DNA of 64,000 nt from Streptomyces halstedii (GTDB lineage: Bacteria; Actinomycetota; Actinomycetes; Streptomycetales; Streptomycetaceae): the NCBI GenBank assembly GCA_000720535.1, contig JOAZ01000020.1, positions 209,681 to 273,680 of the forward strand. The letters are read 5' to 3'. Of this stretch, positions 17,845 to 26,599 are shown piece by piece. Below the pieces are notes generated by a model, which did no database searches, was not told the DNA's origin, and saw nothing but the letters and a program-made list of their open reading frames with translations. The position numbers were made by a program, and so were the translations under genes. How positions within the stretch are numbered: the stretch's first letter is position 1; every line of letters starts with the position of its first letter.

Positions 17845-19274
17845 CGTCCGTGCCCGAGCGGGCGCCCGACACGTCCGGGGCCGACGCGGCCCTCGTGGAC
17901 GCGGGGCTGTTGTCGCCGGTCCGCGCGGGCACCCCGGTGGAGGCCGTCGTCGGCGACACGGCGTGGTTGCAGGCCATGCTCGACGCCGAGGCCGCACTGG
18001 CCCGCGCCCAGGCCGGTCTGGGAACCGTCCCCGACCGGGCCGCCCAGGCCGTCACCGCCGCCGCCCGCGCCGAGCGGCTGGACCTGCGTGCCATCGCGCT
18101 CGCCGCGCGGGAGACCGCCAATCCCGTCGTCCCGCTCGTCCAGGCGCTCGCCCGGGAGGTCGCCCGCACCGACCCGCGGGCCGCGGAGTACGTGCACCGC
18201 GGATCCACCAGCCAGGACGTGCTGGACACCGGTGCCATGCTGGTGGCGCACCGGGCGCTGGCCGTCATCCGGGCCGACCTGGCCGCCACCGAGGAGGCGG
18301 TCGCCCGGCTCGCCGGGCGCTACCGCGACACCCCGGTCGCGGGGCGGACCCTGGCGCTGCACGCGGTTCCCACGACCTTCGGTCTCAAGGCGGCGGGCTG
18401 GCTGCGGCTGGTGCGGGACGCCGACGCGCGACTGGCGCGGGTGCGTGAGCACGGGCTGCCCGTCTCGCTCGGCGGCGCGGCCGGGACCCTCGCCGGATAC
18501 GTCGAGTACGCGCGGCTCGACGGCCCGGACCCCGAGGTGGACGCCGGGGTGTTCACGGACCGGCTCACGGAGGCGTACGCGCGGGAGACGGGTCTCGCCG
18601 TGCCCGTGCTGCCCTGGCACACGCTGCGCACGCCGATCGCGGACCTGGCCTCCGCGCTCGCGTTCACGGCCGGGGCGCTCGGGAAGATCGCCGTCGATGT
18701 GCAGGGGATGGCGAGGACCGAGGTCGCCGAGGTGCGGGAACCCGGCGGCCCCGGGCACGGCCGGTCCTCCGCGATGCCGCACAAACGCAATCCCGTGCTG
18801 TCCACCCTGGTGCGCTGCGCCGCCCTCCAGGTGCCGGCGCTGGCGGCGGCCCTGACGCAGAGCCTCGTCTCGGAGGACGAGCGCTCGGCCGGTGCCTGGC
18901 ACGCCGAGTGGCTGCTGTCACGTGAGTGCCTGCGCCTGGTCGGCGGGGCCGCGCACACCTGCGCGGCCCTGACACGGGGCCTGGAGGCCGATCCGGGGCG
19001 TATGCGCGAGAACCTGGACCTCACCGGGGGCCTGGTGACCTCCGAGCGGATCGCGGCCGTCCTGGCCCCTCGCGTCGGCAAGGCGGCGGCCAAGCGGCTG
19101 CTGGACGAGGCCGCCACCACCGCCGTGCGCACCGGGCGGGACCTGGCCGGGGTCCTGGCGGACGTGAAGGAGGTGTCGGAGCACCTGAGCGCGGCCGAAC
19201 TGGCCGACCTGTGCGACCCGGCCCGGTACACCGGCGCCGCGCCGCAACTCGTGGACCGGGCCCTGCGGCCGTGA
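17841..19274 (+). CDS. creD: CreD-like nitrosuccinate lyase (ASL/fumarase superfamily)
   Basis: A 477-residue superfamily lyase. The signature loop GRSSAMPHKRNP spans residues 307-318 with the candidate catalytic serines 309 and 310, and HRGSTSQDVLDT and the HAVPTTFGLKAAGW region are conserved. The family splits C-N or C-C bonds to release fumarate-like products; CreD releases nitrous acid from nitrosuccinate. Start ATG overlaps the creE-like stop by four bases, implying translational coupling. The sequence is clearly related to PcaB (3-carboxymuconate cycloisomerase) encoded later in this window, but this copy is linked to the monooxygenase rather than to pca genes and has KRNP instead of KANP. 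The assignment therefore rests on both sequence class and partner. Confidence 0.8.
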   Translation: MTSVPERAPDTSGADAALVDAGLLSPVRAGTPVEAVVGDTAWLQAMLDAEAALARAQAGLGTVPDRAAQAVTAAARAERLDLRAIALAARETANPVVPLVQALAREVARTDPRAAEYVHRGSTSQDVLDTGAMLVAHRALAVIRADLAATEEAVARLAGRYRDTPVAGRTLALHAVPTTFGLKAAGWLRLVRDADARLARVREHGLPVSLGGAAGTLAGYVEYARLDGPDPEVDAGVFTDRLTEAYARETGLAVPVLPWHTLRTPIADLASALAFTAGALGKIAVDVQGMARTEVAEVREPGGPGHGRSSAMPHKRNPVLSTLVRCAALQVPALAAALTQSLVSEDERSAGAWHAEWLLSRECLRLVGGAAHTCAALTRGLEADPGRMRENLDLTGGLVTSERIAAVLAPRVGKAAAKRLLDEAATTAVRTGRDLAGVLADVKEVSEHLSAAELADLCDPARYTGAAPQLVDRALRP

Positions 19275-19281
19275 CCTCCGC

Positions 19282-19315
19282 GGGGCGTGCCGGGCGGTCC
19301 CTCCCGGCACGCCCC
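19282..19315 (+). terminator. Hairpin terminator after creD
   Basis: Perfect 13-bp arms (19282-19294 and 19303-19315) with an eight-base loop begin eight bases after the creD stop. Confidence 0.8.
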
Positions 19316-19330
19316 GGCTTTGCCCGGCCG

Positions 19331-19374
19331 GGCCCTCGGCCTTTCCCGGTCGGGCCCTCGGCCTTTCCCGGTCG
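19331..19374 (+). repeat. Perfect 22-bp tandem duplication
   Basis: Two identical 22-bp units (19331-19352 and 19353-19374) beginning ggccctcggcctttcccgg lie just after the creD terminator, in a gene-free gap (19275-19584). Confidence 0.85.
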
Positions 19375-19469
19375 GCCCCCGGCGGAGGCGCCGGTTCCGG
19401 CAGTTCACCGCCGGCCCGGAACTGACCTGCGCGTTTGCCGATCCTCTCCCGTCTCTTAGCTGCCCTGTG

Positions 19470-19497
19470 TGACGCTCCGACACCGAATCGTGACGTC
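19470..19497 (+). promoter_or_regulatory. Candidate SARP repeat upstream of the IS701-like gene
   Basis: Two TGACG-starting heptamers (19470 tgacgct, 19491 tgacgtc) are 21 bp apart, the same spacing as at 14642 and 21090. Only two copies are clear, so support is weaker. Confidence 0.4.
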
Positions 19498-19584
19498 CGG
19501 ATCGTTGACCATCGGCCGTCGTGCACCGCACGGATCCGCGCCGGCCGGTCCCACGAGGGTCCCGGCCGGCCGAGGGAGGTAGTC

Positions 19585-20895
19585 GTGAGAGGTAGCGTGC
19601 CGTCACAGCACGACGGTTCGGGCCGGGCCGGCCCGGAACCGGTCGAACGCGCAGGGCCGTTCGAGGAGGCCGGGCCCTTCCGGCCGTTGGAGCACGTCGG
19701 GCGGCTCCAGGCGGTCGGGCCCATGGACCCGGCGGAGTCCACGGCGTACGTCGCCGCGCTCTCGGAGCTGGGGCCCCGGCTGTTCTCCTCCATGCCGCGC
19801 AGCGACCAGCGCGCCAAGGGCATGCACTACCTGCGTGGTCTGCTGGAGGCCGAGGGGCGCAAGTCCATCCGCAACATCGCGACGCTCTTCGGCGGCGACG
19901 CGACGGAGCAGAGCCTGCACCACTTCATCACCAGTTCCACCTGGGACTGGGTGCCGGTGCGGCGCGCGCTGGCGCAGTACGTGGAGCGGGTGGCGCCACC
20001 GCAGGCGTACGTGGTCCACCCGCTGGTCATCCCCAGGGCGGGGGCGACGTCGGTGGGGGTCGAGCGGCGCTATGTGCCCGCGCTGGGCCAGGTGGTCAAC
20101 TCCCAGCAGGCGGTGGGGGTGTGGGCCGCGGCCCCGTACTGGAGCACCCCGCTGAACTGGAGGCTCCAGCTGCCCCGGAGGTGGCTGGCGGACCAGCGCA
20201 CGCGCCGTCAGGCCGCCATACCCGAGGCCGAGGTGGCGGAGAGTCTGGGCCAGTGCTCCGTCGCGGCCTGTCTGGAGCTGATCAGGAAGTACCGGCTGCC
20301 GGTCAGACCGGTGGTGATGGACGCCCGCGAGACGGACGTGACCACGGCCATCGGGCGGCTGCGTGACGCGGACACCCCGATGCTGCTGCGGATCGACGGT
20401 GCCCTGCGGCTGATCGTCGAGGAGCCCGCGTTCCCCCGGAGGGGCGTCGGCATGACGGCGCAGCAGATCATGTCGACCGTGTGGCACATGCGGCGCCCGG
20501 GGCTGCGGGCGGGCCCGCGCACGCTGTCCCCCGACCCGGTGGGGGCGGTCGGCGGGGTGGTCACCGTCGCGGCCACGCCGGCCGCCGACGCGGGCCGGCC
20601 GGCGGACAGGAACGACATGCTGCTGATCGGGGTCGCGGAGCGGGGGCAGTGGCCCGCGCAACTGTGGCTCACCGACCTGACCGCCCTGAGCCCCGGCGAG
20701 CTGCTCCGGCTGACCCGGCTGACCCTCCGGGTGGAGCGGGACCAGGCGGAGATCGGCGGCGAGGTGGGGTTCAGGGACTTCTCGGGGCGGCTGTTCACCG
20801 GGTGGCACCGCCACATCACCCTCGCCTCGGCGGCCCACACGGTCAGGGTGCAGCACCGGCTGGCGGGATCGCTGCTGCCGGCCGGATCGGGCTGA
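19585..20895 (+). CDS. IS701-type transposase relative with lost catalytic aspartates (probably domesticated)
   Basis: A 436-residue protein with the full backbone of an IS701 transposase: [56 protein letters not shown] and [13 protein letters not shown] align with the usual blocks. The first DDE aspartate block (normally VVDDTGF) reads VVHPLVI and the second (normally ADAGYG) reads MDARETD, whereas the glutamate of the third block is kept. The protein should therefore not transpose DNA. GTG 19585 is chosen for its gggaggt site four bases upstream. No terminal inverted repeats or target duplication are visible around it. It sits in the middle of the biosynthetic cluster with a possible SARP box upstream, so a DNA-binding or structural role is plausible. 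Function unknown. Confidence 0.78.
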   Translation: MRGSVPSQHDGSGRAGPEPVERAGPFEEAGPFRPLEHVGRLQAVGPMDPAESTAYVAALSELGPRLFSSMPRSDQRAKGMHYLRGLLEAEGRKSIRNIATLFGGDATEQSLHHFITSSTWDWVPVRRALAQYVERVAPPQAYVVHPLVIPRAGATSVGVERRYVPALGQVVNSQQAVGVWAAAPYWSTPLNWRLQLPRRWLADQRTRRQAAIPEAEVAESLGQCSVAACLELIRKYRLPVRPVVMDARETDVTTAIGRLRDADTPMLLRIDGALRLIVEEPAFPRRGVGMTAQQIMSTVWHMRRPGLRAGPRTLSPDPVGAVGGVVTVAATPAADAGRPADRNDMLLIGVAERGQWPAQLWLTDLTALSPGELLRLTRLTLRVERDQAEIGGEVGFRDFSGRLFTGWHRHITLASAAHTVRVQHRLAGSLLPAGSG

Positions 20896-21069
20896 GCGGC
20901 GCGCCCCGCCGCGCGGCGCACGGCGGACGGCGGACGGCGCCTTCCGCCGCTCCCGCCGCCTCGTGACGGCGGTCCCGGTCTCCTCGTACGGCCCCGGCAC
21001 CGGCCGTCGGACGCTGCCGCGCCGTACGGCCGTGCGGGCGGGGCCGGGAGAGGGTCCGTCAGGTCGGCG

Positions 21070-21138
21070 TGACCGGTGCCGGTGGGACCTGACGGACCCT
21101 GGAGGCGACCTGACGGACCGGCCGGGCCAGTTGACGGA
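21070..21138 (+). promoter_or_regulatory. TGACGG direct-repeat array, candidate SARP operator for the 3-hydroxyanthranilate operon
   Basis: Heptamers tgaccgg (21070), tgacgga (21090), tgacgga (21111) and tgacgga (21132) are spaced 20, 21 and 21 bp. An opposite-strand copy (tccgtca) lies at 21055. It matches the array at 14642, strengthening the case for one shared activator. It is the main content of the gap after the IS701-like gene. Confidence 0.65.
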
Positions 21139-21221
21139 TGGTTGCGGCGGGCGTTGGCCGGGGCCCCGGCTCCCGCACAGGATCGGGCGTCGGAGCCGAT
21201 CGCCCAAGGAGATCCCCGGAC

Positions 21222-21398
21222 ATGACCGCCGCCCCGCCCCGTGCCGTCCGCCCCGAAGAAGTGCTCTCCCGGCGGGCCCGATCCGTACACCCCGCCGAAG
21301 CCGCTGCCCCGGGCACGCGTCACCCGGCCGCCGCCCGTGACGGACGGGCCCGCGCCCGGCCGGGGATCGCGCGCCGCGTGGCCCGGCGGACCCGGTGA
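21222..21398 (+). CDS. Small Arg/Ala-rich ORF leading the DAHP synthase operon
   Basis: A 58-codon frame with a clear aaggag ribosome site ten bases before its ATG, located between the repeat array and the DAHP synthase gene. The product is Ala/Arg/Pro-rich, has no recognisable domain and contains no Trp, Phe or Tyr run, so it is not a classic aromatic attenuation peptide. It could be a leader or a chance frame in GC-rich DNA; the good ribosome site is the main support. Confidence 0.35.
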   Translation: MTAAPPRAVRPEEVLSRRARSVHPAEAAAPGTRHPAAARDGRARARPGIARRVARRTR

Positions 21399-21500
21399 AC
21401 CGCATGTGCGCCACCCTGCCGCCCCGGCGCGGGTCCCTTCCCCTTTCCGCACGACGCCGGCTCCGTACGGCCGGCCGTGTCCGTCCTGTCGGAGGCAACC

Positions 21501-22682
21501 GTGGAGAACACCCTGCTCGGCATCCGGCTCGAACCGGCCCCGCACCAGCCCGCCTGGGAAGACGCCGCGCAGGTCGCGCGGGTCAGGACGGAACTGGCCG
21601 CCCGGCCGCCGCTGGTGTCCTCCGGCGACGTCCGCCTGCTGCGGTCGCTGCTGGCCCGGGTGGCCGCGGGCGAGGCCCAGGTGATCCAGGCGGGCGACTG
21701 CGCCGAGGACCCCGACGAGTGCACGGCGGGGCACGTCGCGCGCAAGGCCGCCCTGCTGGACCTGATGGCCGGCGCCCTGGGTCTGCTGACGCACCGTCCG
21801 GTGCTGCGGGCGGGCCGGATCGCCGGCCAGTACGCGAAACCGCGCTCCAGGCCGAGCGAGACGGTCGGCGGAGTCGAACTGCCCGTGTTCCGGGGCCACA
21901 TGGTCAACAGTCCCGAACCGGACCCGGACGCCAGACGCCCGGATCCGCTGCGGCTGCTCACCGGCTACATGGCCGCCCGGGACGTGCTGCGGCACCTCGG
22001 CTGGCCTCCCTCGGCCGGGGCCGGCGGGCACGGGACCGGCGGCCGGGTGTGGACGAGCCACGAGGCGTTGCTCCTCGACTACGAGGTGCCGATGCTGCGC
22101 CGCGACGACGACGGCCGGCTGCTGCTGGCGTCCACCCACTGGCCGTGGATCGGCGAGCGGACCCGGCAGGTGGACGGCGCCCACGTCGCGCTCCTCGCCG
22201 AGGTGGCCAACCCGGTCGCCTGCAAGGTGGGGCCGCGCATGACGGCGGAGGACCTGCTGGCGCTGTGTTCCCGGCTCGACCCGGAGCGCGAGCCGGGGCG
22301 GCTCACCCTGATCGCGCGCATGGGCGCCGGCACCGTCGCCGACGCGCTGCCGCCGCTGGTGGCGGCGGTCCACGGGGCCGGGCACCCGGTGATCTGGCTG
22401 ACCGATCCGCTGCACGGCAACACCGTGACCGCGCCCGGCGGCCTCAAGACCCGGTTCGTCGGGACCGTCGCGCGCGAGGCCGCCGCCTTCCGCCGGGCGG
22501 TGGAGGACGCGGGTGGCGTCGCCGGGGGGCTCCATCTGGAGACCACGCCCGACGCGGTCGCCGAGTGCGTCGAGGACGCCTCGGCCGTCCACCGGGTCGG
22601 AGAAGGGGCGTACACGACCTTCTGCGACCCACGGCTCAACCCGGACCAGGCGCTCTCGGTGATCTCGGCCTGGGGCGGGTGA
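21501..22682 (+). CDS. phzC: Class II DAHP synthase, short PhzC-type
   Basis: A 393-residue class II 3-deoxy-D-arabino-heptulosonate-7-phosphate synthase, the first shikimate-pathway enzyme (PEP plus erythrose 4-phosphate). Recognised from [14 protein letters not shown] (metal Cys), [50 protein letters not shown] and [15 protein letters not shown]. It is shorter than housekeeping actinobacterial enzymes (about 450-460) and matches the lengths of PhzC-like copies in phenazine and 3-hydroxyanthranilate clusters, which are usually insensitive to aromatic feedback. GTG 21501 is preferred for its ggagg site; another GTG at 21477 is poorly placed. It heads a four-gene operon. Confidence 0.88.
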   Translation: MENTLLGIRLEPAPHQPAWEDAAQVARVRTELAARPPLVSSGDVRLLRSLLARVAAGEAQVIQAGDCAEDPDECTAGHVARKAALLDLMAGALGLLTHRPVLRAGRIAGQYAKPRSRPSETVGGVELPVFRGHMVNSPEPDPDARRPDPLRLLTGYMAARDVLRHLGWPPSAGAGGHGTGGRVWTSHEALLLDYEVPMLRRDDDGRLLLASTHWPWIGERTRQVDGAHVALLAEVANPVACKVGPRMTAEDLLALCSRLDPEREPGRLTLIARMGAGTVADALPPLVAAVHGAGHPVIWLTDPLHGNTVTAPGGLKTRFVGTVAREAAAFRRAVEDAGGVAGGLHLETTPDAVAECVEDASAVHRVGEGAYTTFCDPRLNPDQALSVISAWGG

Positions 22683-22699
22683 CCCGGCCTCGGCGAAGG

Positions 22700-22798
22700 A
22701 CCGCACGGTACCGGTCGCACCGCACGTCCCGCACCGTCCTGTCCGCACCGCACCGCACCGCACGACCGTACTGTCCGCACCGCACGGATGGAGGTCCG
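22700..22798 (+). repeat. Short CCGCAC-rich direct repeats between phzC-like gene and dehydrogenase
   Basis: The gap contains repeated gtccgcaccgcac and ccgcaccgcac blocks. The unit is short and irregular, and no function is apparent. Confidence 0.5.
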
Positions 22799-22803
22799 TA
22801 GAA

Positions 22804-23574
22804 GTGAAGAAGACCATCGCCCTCGTCACGGGGGCGGCAGGAGGCATCGGCAGTGCCGTCACCCGCGCCCTGGCGGAGCGGGGGACGGCCGTGGCCGCCG
22901 TCGACCGCGACGCGGAACCGCTCGAACAGGTCACCGCCGCCTTCGCCGCGAAGGGGCTGGACGTCACCGCGTTCCCGGCGGACGTCACCCGCGCCGACGA
23001 CGTGGAGCGCGCGGTGGCGGCGGTCGAGCGGCGCCTCGGCCCGGTGGACCACCTCGTCAACGCGGCGGGCGTGCTGCGGACGGGCGAAGCGGTCACGCTC
23101 ACCGACGACGACTGGAACACCACCTTCGCGGTCAACACCGCCGGTGTCTTCCACGTCTCGCGCGCCGTGGTGGGCCGCATGGCCCGGCGCGGACACGGCA
23201 GCGTGGTCACGGTGGCGTCCAACGCGGCCGGGACACCCCGCACGGGGATGGCCGCGTACGCCGCGTCCAAGGCGGCGGCGGCCATGTTCACCAAGTGCCT
23301 CGGCCTGGAGGTCGCCCGGTACGGCGTCCGCTGCAACGTCGTCGCGCCGGGGTCCACGGACACACCCATGCTCAGCTCGATGTGGAAGGACGCCTCGGGT
23401 CCCCGCAGGACGATCGAGGGCATCCCCGAGAGCTTCAAGGTCGGCATCCCGCTCGGGAAGCTCGCCCGGCCCGACGACATCGCGGACGCCGTGGTGTTCC
23501 TGCTCTCGGACCGGGCGTCCCACATCACCCTGCACAGCCTCCTCGTGGACGGCGGCGCCTCCCTGGGCAACTGA
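22804..23574 (+). CDS. EntA/DhbA-type SDR, 2,3-dihydro-3-hydroxyanthranilate dehydrogenase
   Basis: A 256-residue classical short-chain dehydrogenase. It has the NAD motif TGAAGGIG, the NAAG strand, the catalytic YAASK pair and the sub-family block [17 protein letters not shown] seen in 2,3-dihydro-2,3-dihydroxybenzoate dehydrogenases. Placed between phzC-, phzD- and phzE-like genes, it should oxidise trans-2,3-dihydro-3-hydroxyanthranilate to 3-hydroxyanthranilate, as its counterparts do in benzoxazole and calcimycin-type pathways. The substrate is inferred from context. GTG 22804 follows a weak gaggt site. Confidence 0.85.
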   Translation: MKKTIALVTGAAGGIGSAVTRALAERGTAVAAVDRDAEPLEQVTAAFAAKGLDVTAFPADVTRADDVERAVAAVERRLGPVDHLVNAAGVLRTGEAVTLTDDDWNTTFAVNTAGVFHVSRAVVGRMARRGHGSVVTVASNAAGTPRTGMAAYAASKAAAAMFTKCLGLEVARYGVRCNVVAPGSTDTPMLSSMWKDASGPRRTIEGIPESFKVGIPLGKLARPDDIADAVVFLLSDRASHITLHSLLVDGGASLGN

Positions 23575-23614
23575 CCACGACCCCGCCGGACCCACGAGAC
23601 AACGAGAGGACGTC

Positions 23615-24238
23615 ATGGCCGGCATCCCGACCATCGAGCCCTACGCCCTGCCCACGGCCGGAGAGCTGCCCCGCAACACGGCCCCCTGGACCATCGACCC
23701 CGCGCGCGCCGTGCTGCTCGTCCACGACATGCAGCGCTACTTCCTGGCCGCGCTGCCCGAGGCCCTGCGTTCCCCACTGGTCGAGAACGCGGCCCTGGTG
23801 CGCCGGCAGTGTGCCGAACTCGGCGTCCCGGTCGCCTACACGGCGCAGCCGGGCGGCATGACGGAGCGGCAGCGGGGCCTGCTGAAGGACTTCTGGGGCG
23901 CGGGCATGCGCCCCTCCCCCGCCGACCGCGAGGTCGTCGAGCCGCTCGCCCCGCGCCCCGGGGACTGGCTGCTCACCAAGTGGCGGTACAGCGCCTTCTT
24001 CCGTACCGACCTGCTCGACCGGATGCGCGGCCACGGGCGCGACCAGCTGGTCGTCTGCGGGGTGTACGCGCACATCGGCGTGCTCGCCACGGCCGTGGAG
24101 TCCTTCAGCCACGACATGGAGACCTTCCTGGTGGCGGACGCCGTGGCCGACTTCTGCCGGGACGACCACCGCATGGCCGTGGAGTACGCCGCCCGGCGCT
24201 GTGCCGTGGTCACCACGGTCAAGGAGGCGTTCGCGTGA
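23615..24238 (+). CDS. phzD: PhzD-type isochorismatase (ADIC hydrolase)
   Basis: A 207-residue isochorismatase-like hydrolase, the same length as Pseudomonas PhzD. The catalytic Asp38 ([10 protein letters not shown]) and Lys122 ([10 protein letters not shown]) fall at the same residue numbers as in PhzD, and [13 protein letters not shown] is conserved. It removes the enolpyruvyl group of 2-amino-2-deoxyisochorismate, giving 2,3-dihydro-3-hydroxyanthranilate and pyruvate. No fused aryl-carrier domain is present, unlike siderophore EntB. Start ATG 23615; the stop overlaps the next gene's GTG by three bases. Confidence 0.93.
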   Translation: MAGIPTIEPYALPTAGELPRNTAPWTIDPARAVLLVHDMQRYFLAALPEALRSPLVENAALVRRQCAELGVPVAYTAQPGGMTERQRGLLKDFWGAGMRPSPADREVVEPLAPRPGDWLLTKWRYSAFFRTDLLDRMRGHGRDQLVVCGVYAHIGVLATAVESFSHDMETFLVADAVADFCRDDHRMAVEYAARRCAVVTTVKEAFA

Positions 24239-26187
24239 CCCCGTCGCCCGAGCCGGCGGGGCCGTCCGGGCCGCTCGGACGGATCCTCGGCGGCGATCCG
24301 CCGCCGTTCGCCGTGCTGCACCGCCCCGAGACCACCGGCCCCGGTGTGCTGGAGGTCCTGGTCGGTGAGGTGTCCGAGCCCGCGTCGCTCGCGGATCTGC
24401 CCCTGCGGGCGGCGGGCGCGGGCGCGCCGGGCGGGCACGACACCCTCGTCGTCATGCCGTACCGCCAGATCGCCGAGCGGGGGTTCGCGGCGCCCGACGA
24501 CGGGTCGCCGCTGCTCGCGCTGGCGGTCACCGGGCAGGAGACCGTGCCCCTCGCCGAGGCGGTGGCGCGGATCGGCGACCGGCCGATCCGGGTGGACGGC
24601 GGCCGGTTCGACATCGGTGACGAGCCGTACGCGGAGCTGGTGCGCCGGGTCGTCACCGACGAGATCGGCCAGGGGGCCGGCTCCAACTTCGTCGTCAAGC
24701 GCACGTTCACCGCCGAGATCGCCTCCTACGGCCCGCGCAGCGCCCTCACGCTCTTCCGGCGGCTGCTGGAGCGGGAGACGGGCTCCTACTGGACGTTCGT
24801 CGTCCACACGGGTGACCGTACGTTCGTCGGGGCCACTCCGGAGCGGCACATCAGCGTGCGCGGCGGCACGGCGGTGATGAACCCCGTCAGCGGCACGTAC
24901 CGCTATCCGCCGTCGGGGCCCACCCTGCCGGAGGTGATGGCCTTCCTCGCGGACCGCAAGGAGACCGACGAACTCACCATGGTGGTCGACGAAGAGCTGA
25001 AGATGATGGCCCGGATCTGCGACGGCGGCGGCCGGGTCACCGGCCCGCACCTGAAGGAGATGGCCCGGCTCGCGCACACCGAGTACTTCATCGAGGGCCG
25101 CACCACGCGCGACCCCCGGGAGATCCTGCGCGAGACCATGTTCGCCCCCACGGTGACGGGCAGTCCGCTGGAGAGCGCAGCCCGGGTCATCAGCCGTTAC
25201 GAACCCGAGGGGCGCGGCTACTACAGCGGGGTCGTCGCGCTGGTGGGGCGGGACGCGCGGGGGGCGGCGGAACTGGACTCCGCGATCCTCATCCGCACCG
25301 CCGACATCGCGGCCGACGGCGCGCTGCGGATCGGTGTCGGGGCGACGCTGGTGCGCCACTCCGACCCGGTCTCCGAGGTCGCCGAGACCCGGGCGAAGGC
25401 CGAAGGGCTGATCTCCGCCCTGCACGCGGGGCCGTCCGCCCGCTTCGCGGACCACCCCGAGGTGCGGTCGGCGCTGGCCCGCCGCAACGAGGACTTGGCC
25501 GCGTTCTGGCTGGCCGGGGGCGCGGGGCCGGACGGGTGCGACCCGGCGCTCACCGGGCGGCGGGTGCTGGTCGTGGACGCCGAGGACACCTTCACCTCGA
25601 TGCTCGGACATCAACTGCGCGCCCTGGGGCTGGCGGTGACGGTGCGCCGCTTCGACGAGCCGTACGCGCTGGAGGGACACGACCTGGTCGTCCTGGGGCC
25701 GGGGCCCGGTGACCCGCGCGATGCCGCGCATCCCAAGATCGGTCATCTGCGCGGCACGGTCCGCCGTCTCCTGCGTGGGCGGCGGCAGCCCTTCCTGGCC
25801 GTCTGTCTCAGCCATCAGGTGCTCGCCGCCGAGCTGGGCTTCGGCCTGGTGCGCCGGCCGGTGCCCAACCAGGGCGCGCGGCGGGAGATCGAGCTGTTCG
25901 GCCGCCTCGAACAGGTCGGCTTCTACAACACGTTCGCCGCCCGCAGCGGCGAGGACAAGCGGGACTGCGGCGGGGTCGGGGCCGTGGAGGTGAGCCGCGA
26001 CCCGGACACCGGCGAGGTGCACGCCCTGCGGGGCCCGCACTTCGCGTCGGTGCAGTTCCATCCGGAATCGGTCCTCACGCGGGACGGGGTGCGCATCGTC
26101 GGCGCGCTGCTCACCGGGCTGCCGGGGGGCGGTCCCACGGGAGGGGGTCCGCCCGGCGGCGGGGCGGCGGCCCCGTCCGGATCCTGA
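24235..26187 (+). CDS. phzE: PhzE-type 2-amino-2-deoxyisochorismate synthase (fused chorismate-utilising and glutaminase domains)
   Basis: A 650-residue fusion. The N-terminal chorismate-binding domain (about 100-420) has [21 protein letters not shown] and the [12 protein letters not shown] block. The C-terminal class I glutamine amidotransferase (about 445-625) has the nucleophile Cys524 in AVCLSHQ and VQFHPES. It aminates chorismate to ADIC without releasing pyruvate, which separates PhzE from anthranilate synthase; pairing with phzD supports that reading. GTG 24235 overlaps the phzD stop (GTGA) and has aaggagg upstream. The C-terminal tail is a Gly/Pro-rich low-complexity stretch. Last gene of the operon. 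Confidence 0.92.
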   Translation: MTPSPEPAGPSGPLGRILGGDPPPFAVLHRPETTGPGVLEVLVGEVSEPASLADLPLRAAGAGAPGGHDTLVVMPYRQIAERGFAAPDDGSPLLALAVTGQETVPLAEAVARIGDRPIRVDGGRFDIGDEPYAELVRRVVTDEIGQGAGSNFVVKRTFTAEIASYGPRSALTLFRRLLERETGSYWTFVVHTGDRTFVGATPERHISVRGGTAVMNPVSGTYRYPPSGPTLPEVMAFLADRKETDELTMVVDEELKMMARICDGGGRVTGPHLKEMARLAHTEYFIEGRTTRDPREILRETMFAPTVTGSPLESAARVISRYEPEGRGYYSGVVALVGRDARGAAELDSAILIRTADIAADGALRIGVGATLVRHSDPVSEVAETRAKAEGLISALHAGPSARFADHPEVRSALARRNEDLAAFWLAGGAGPDGCDPALTGRRVLVVDAEDTFTSMLGHQLRALGLAVTVRRFDEPYALEGHDLVVLGPGPGDPRDAAHPKIGHLRGTVRRLLRGRRQPFLAVCLSHQVLAAELGFGLVRRPVPNQGARREIELFGRLEQVGFYNTFAARSGEDKRDCGGVGAVEVSRDPDTGEVHALRGPHFASVQFHPESVLTRDGVRIVGALLTGLPGGGPTGGGPPGGGAAAPSGS

Positions 26188-26199
26188 CAGGCGTCTCAC

Positions 26200-26258
26200 A
26201 TCGTGGCACGTGGGGGTAGGCGGAAAAGTCACTACCCCGCGCCCCGCGCATCCACGAT
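26200..26258. terminator. Nested double stem downstream of phzE
   Basis: An outer pair atcgtgg (26200-26206) / ccacgat (26252-26258) encloses an inner pair ggggtag (26213-26219) / ctacccc (26232-26238). There is no T-run. It probably ends the phzE operon or acts as a regulatory fold in the SARP promoter region (gap 26188-26599, which otherwise shows only gttgacaggtgacacc, a possible promoter or repeat element near 26300). Confidence 0.5.
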
Positions 26259-26599
26259 CATTGGAGGCACCGCTGAGCACAGACGACCATCGATGCGCCG
26301 TTGACAGGTGACACCAGGCAGCCTTGCACCCGGGGGATGGCAAGTGATCTGCGTTTCCTCTTCGAACGACGGGGCTGTGCACGGGCCCCTCGGCACGCGA
26401 CCGGCGCGGGTGCGCCCCTTGTGCCGTCGTGTGAGACGGCCGGAGCGGTGTTGCCGCCCGTGCGGTGATCCGTAGGAGCGCGCGTGCGCTCCGGCCGGCG
26501 TGACGCCTGTGGCCCGGACGGACCGGCCCGCCGCGGAAGACCCTGCCGCGACGGGCCGGTCCATGGGCCGAACCCGAGTCGACGAACGGTGAGGACCTG

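Noticed and set aside
17841-19274. Reading this lyase as a second pcaB
   Set aside because: It is coupled to a CreE-like monooxygenase, far from other pca genes, and a complete pcaB exists at 32155. Kept as CreD-like, with the relationship recorded.
21395-22801. Long plus frame overlapping the DAHP synthase
   Set aside because: Arg/Gly-rich shadow of the real gene in another frame. The GTGA junction at 21395 is probably chance.
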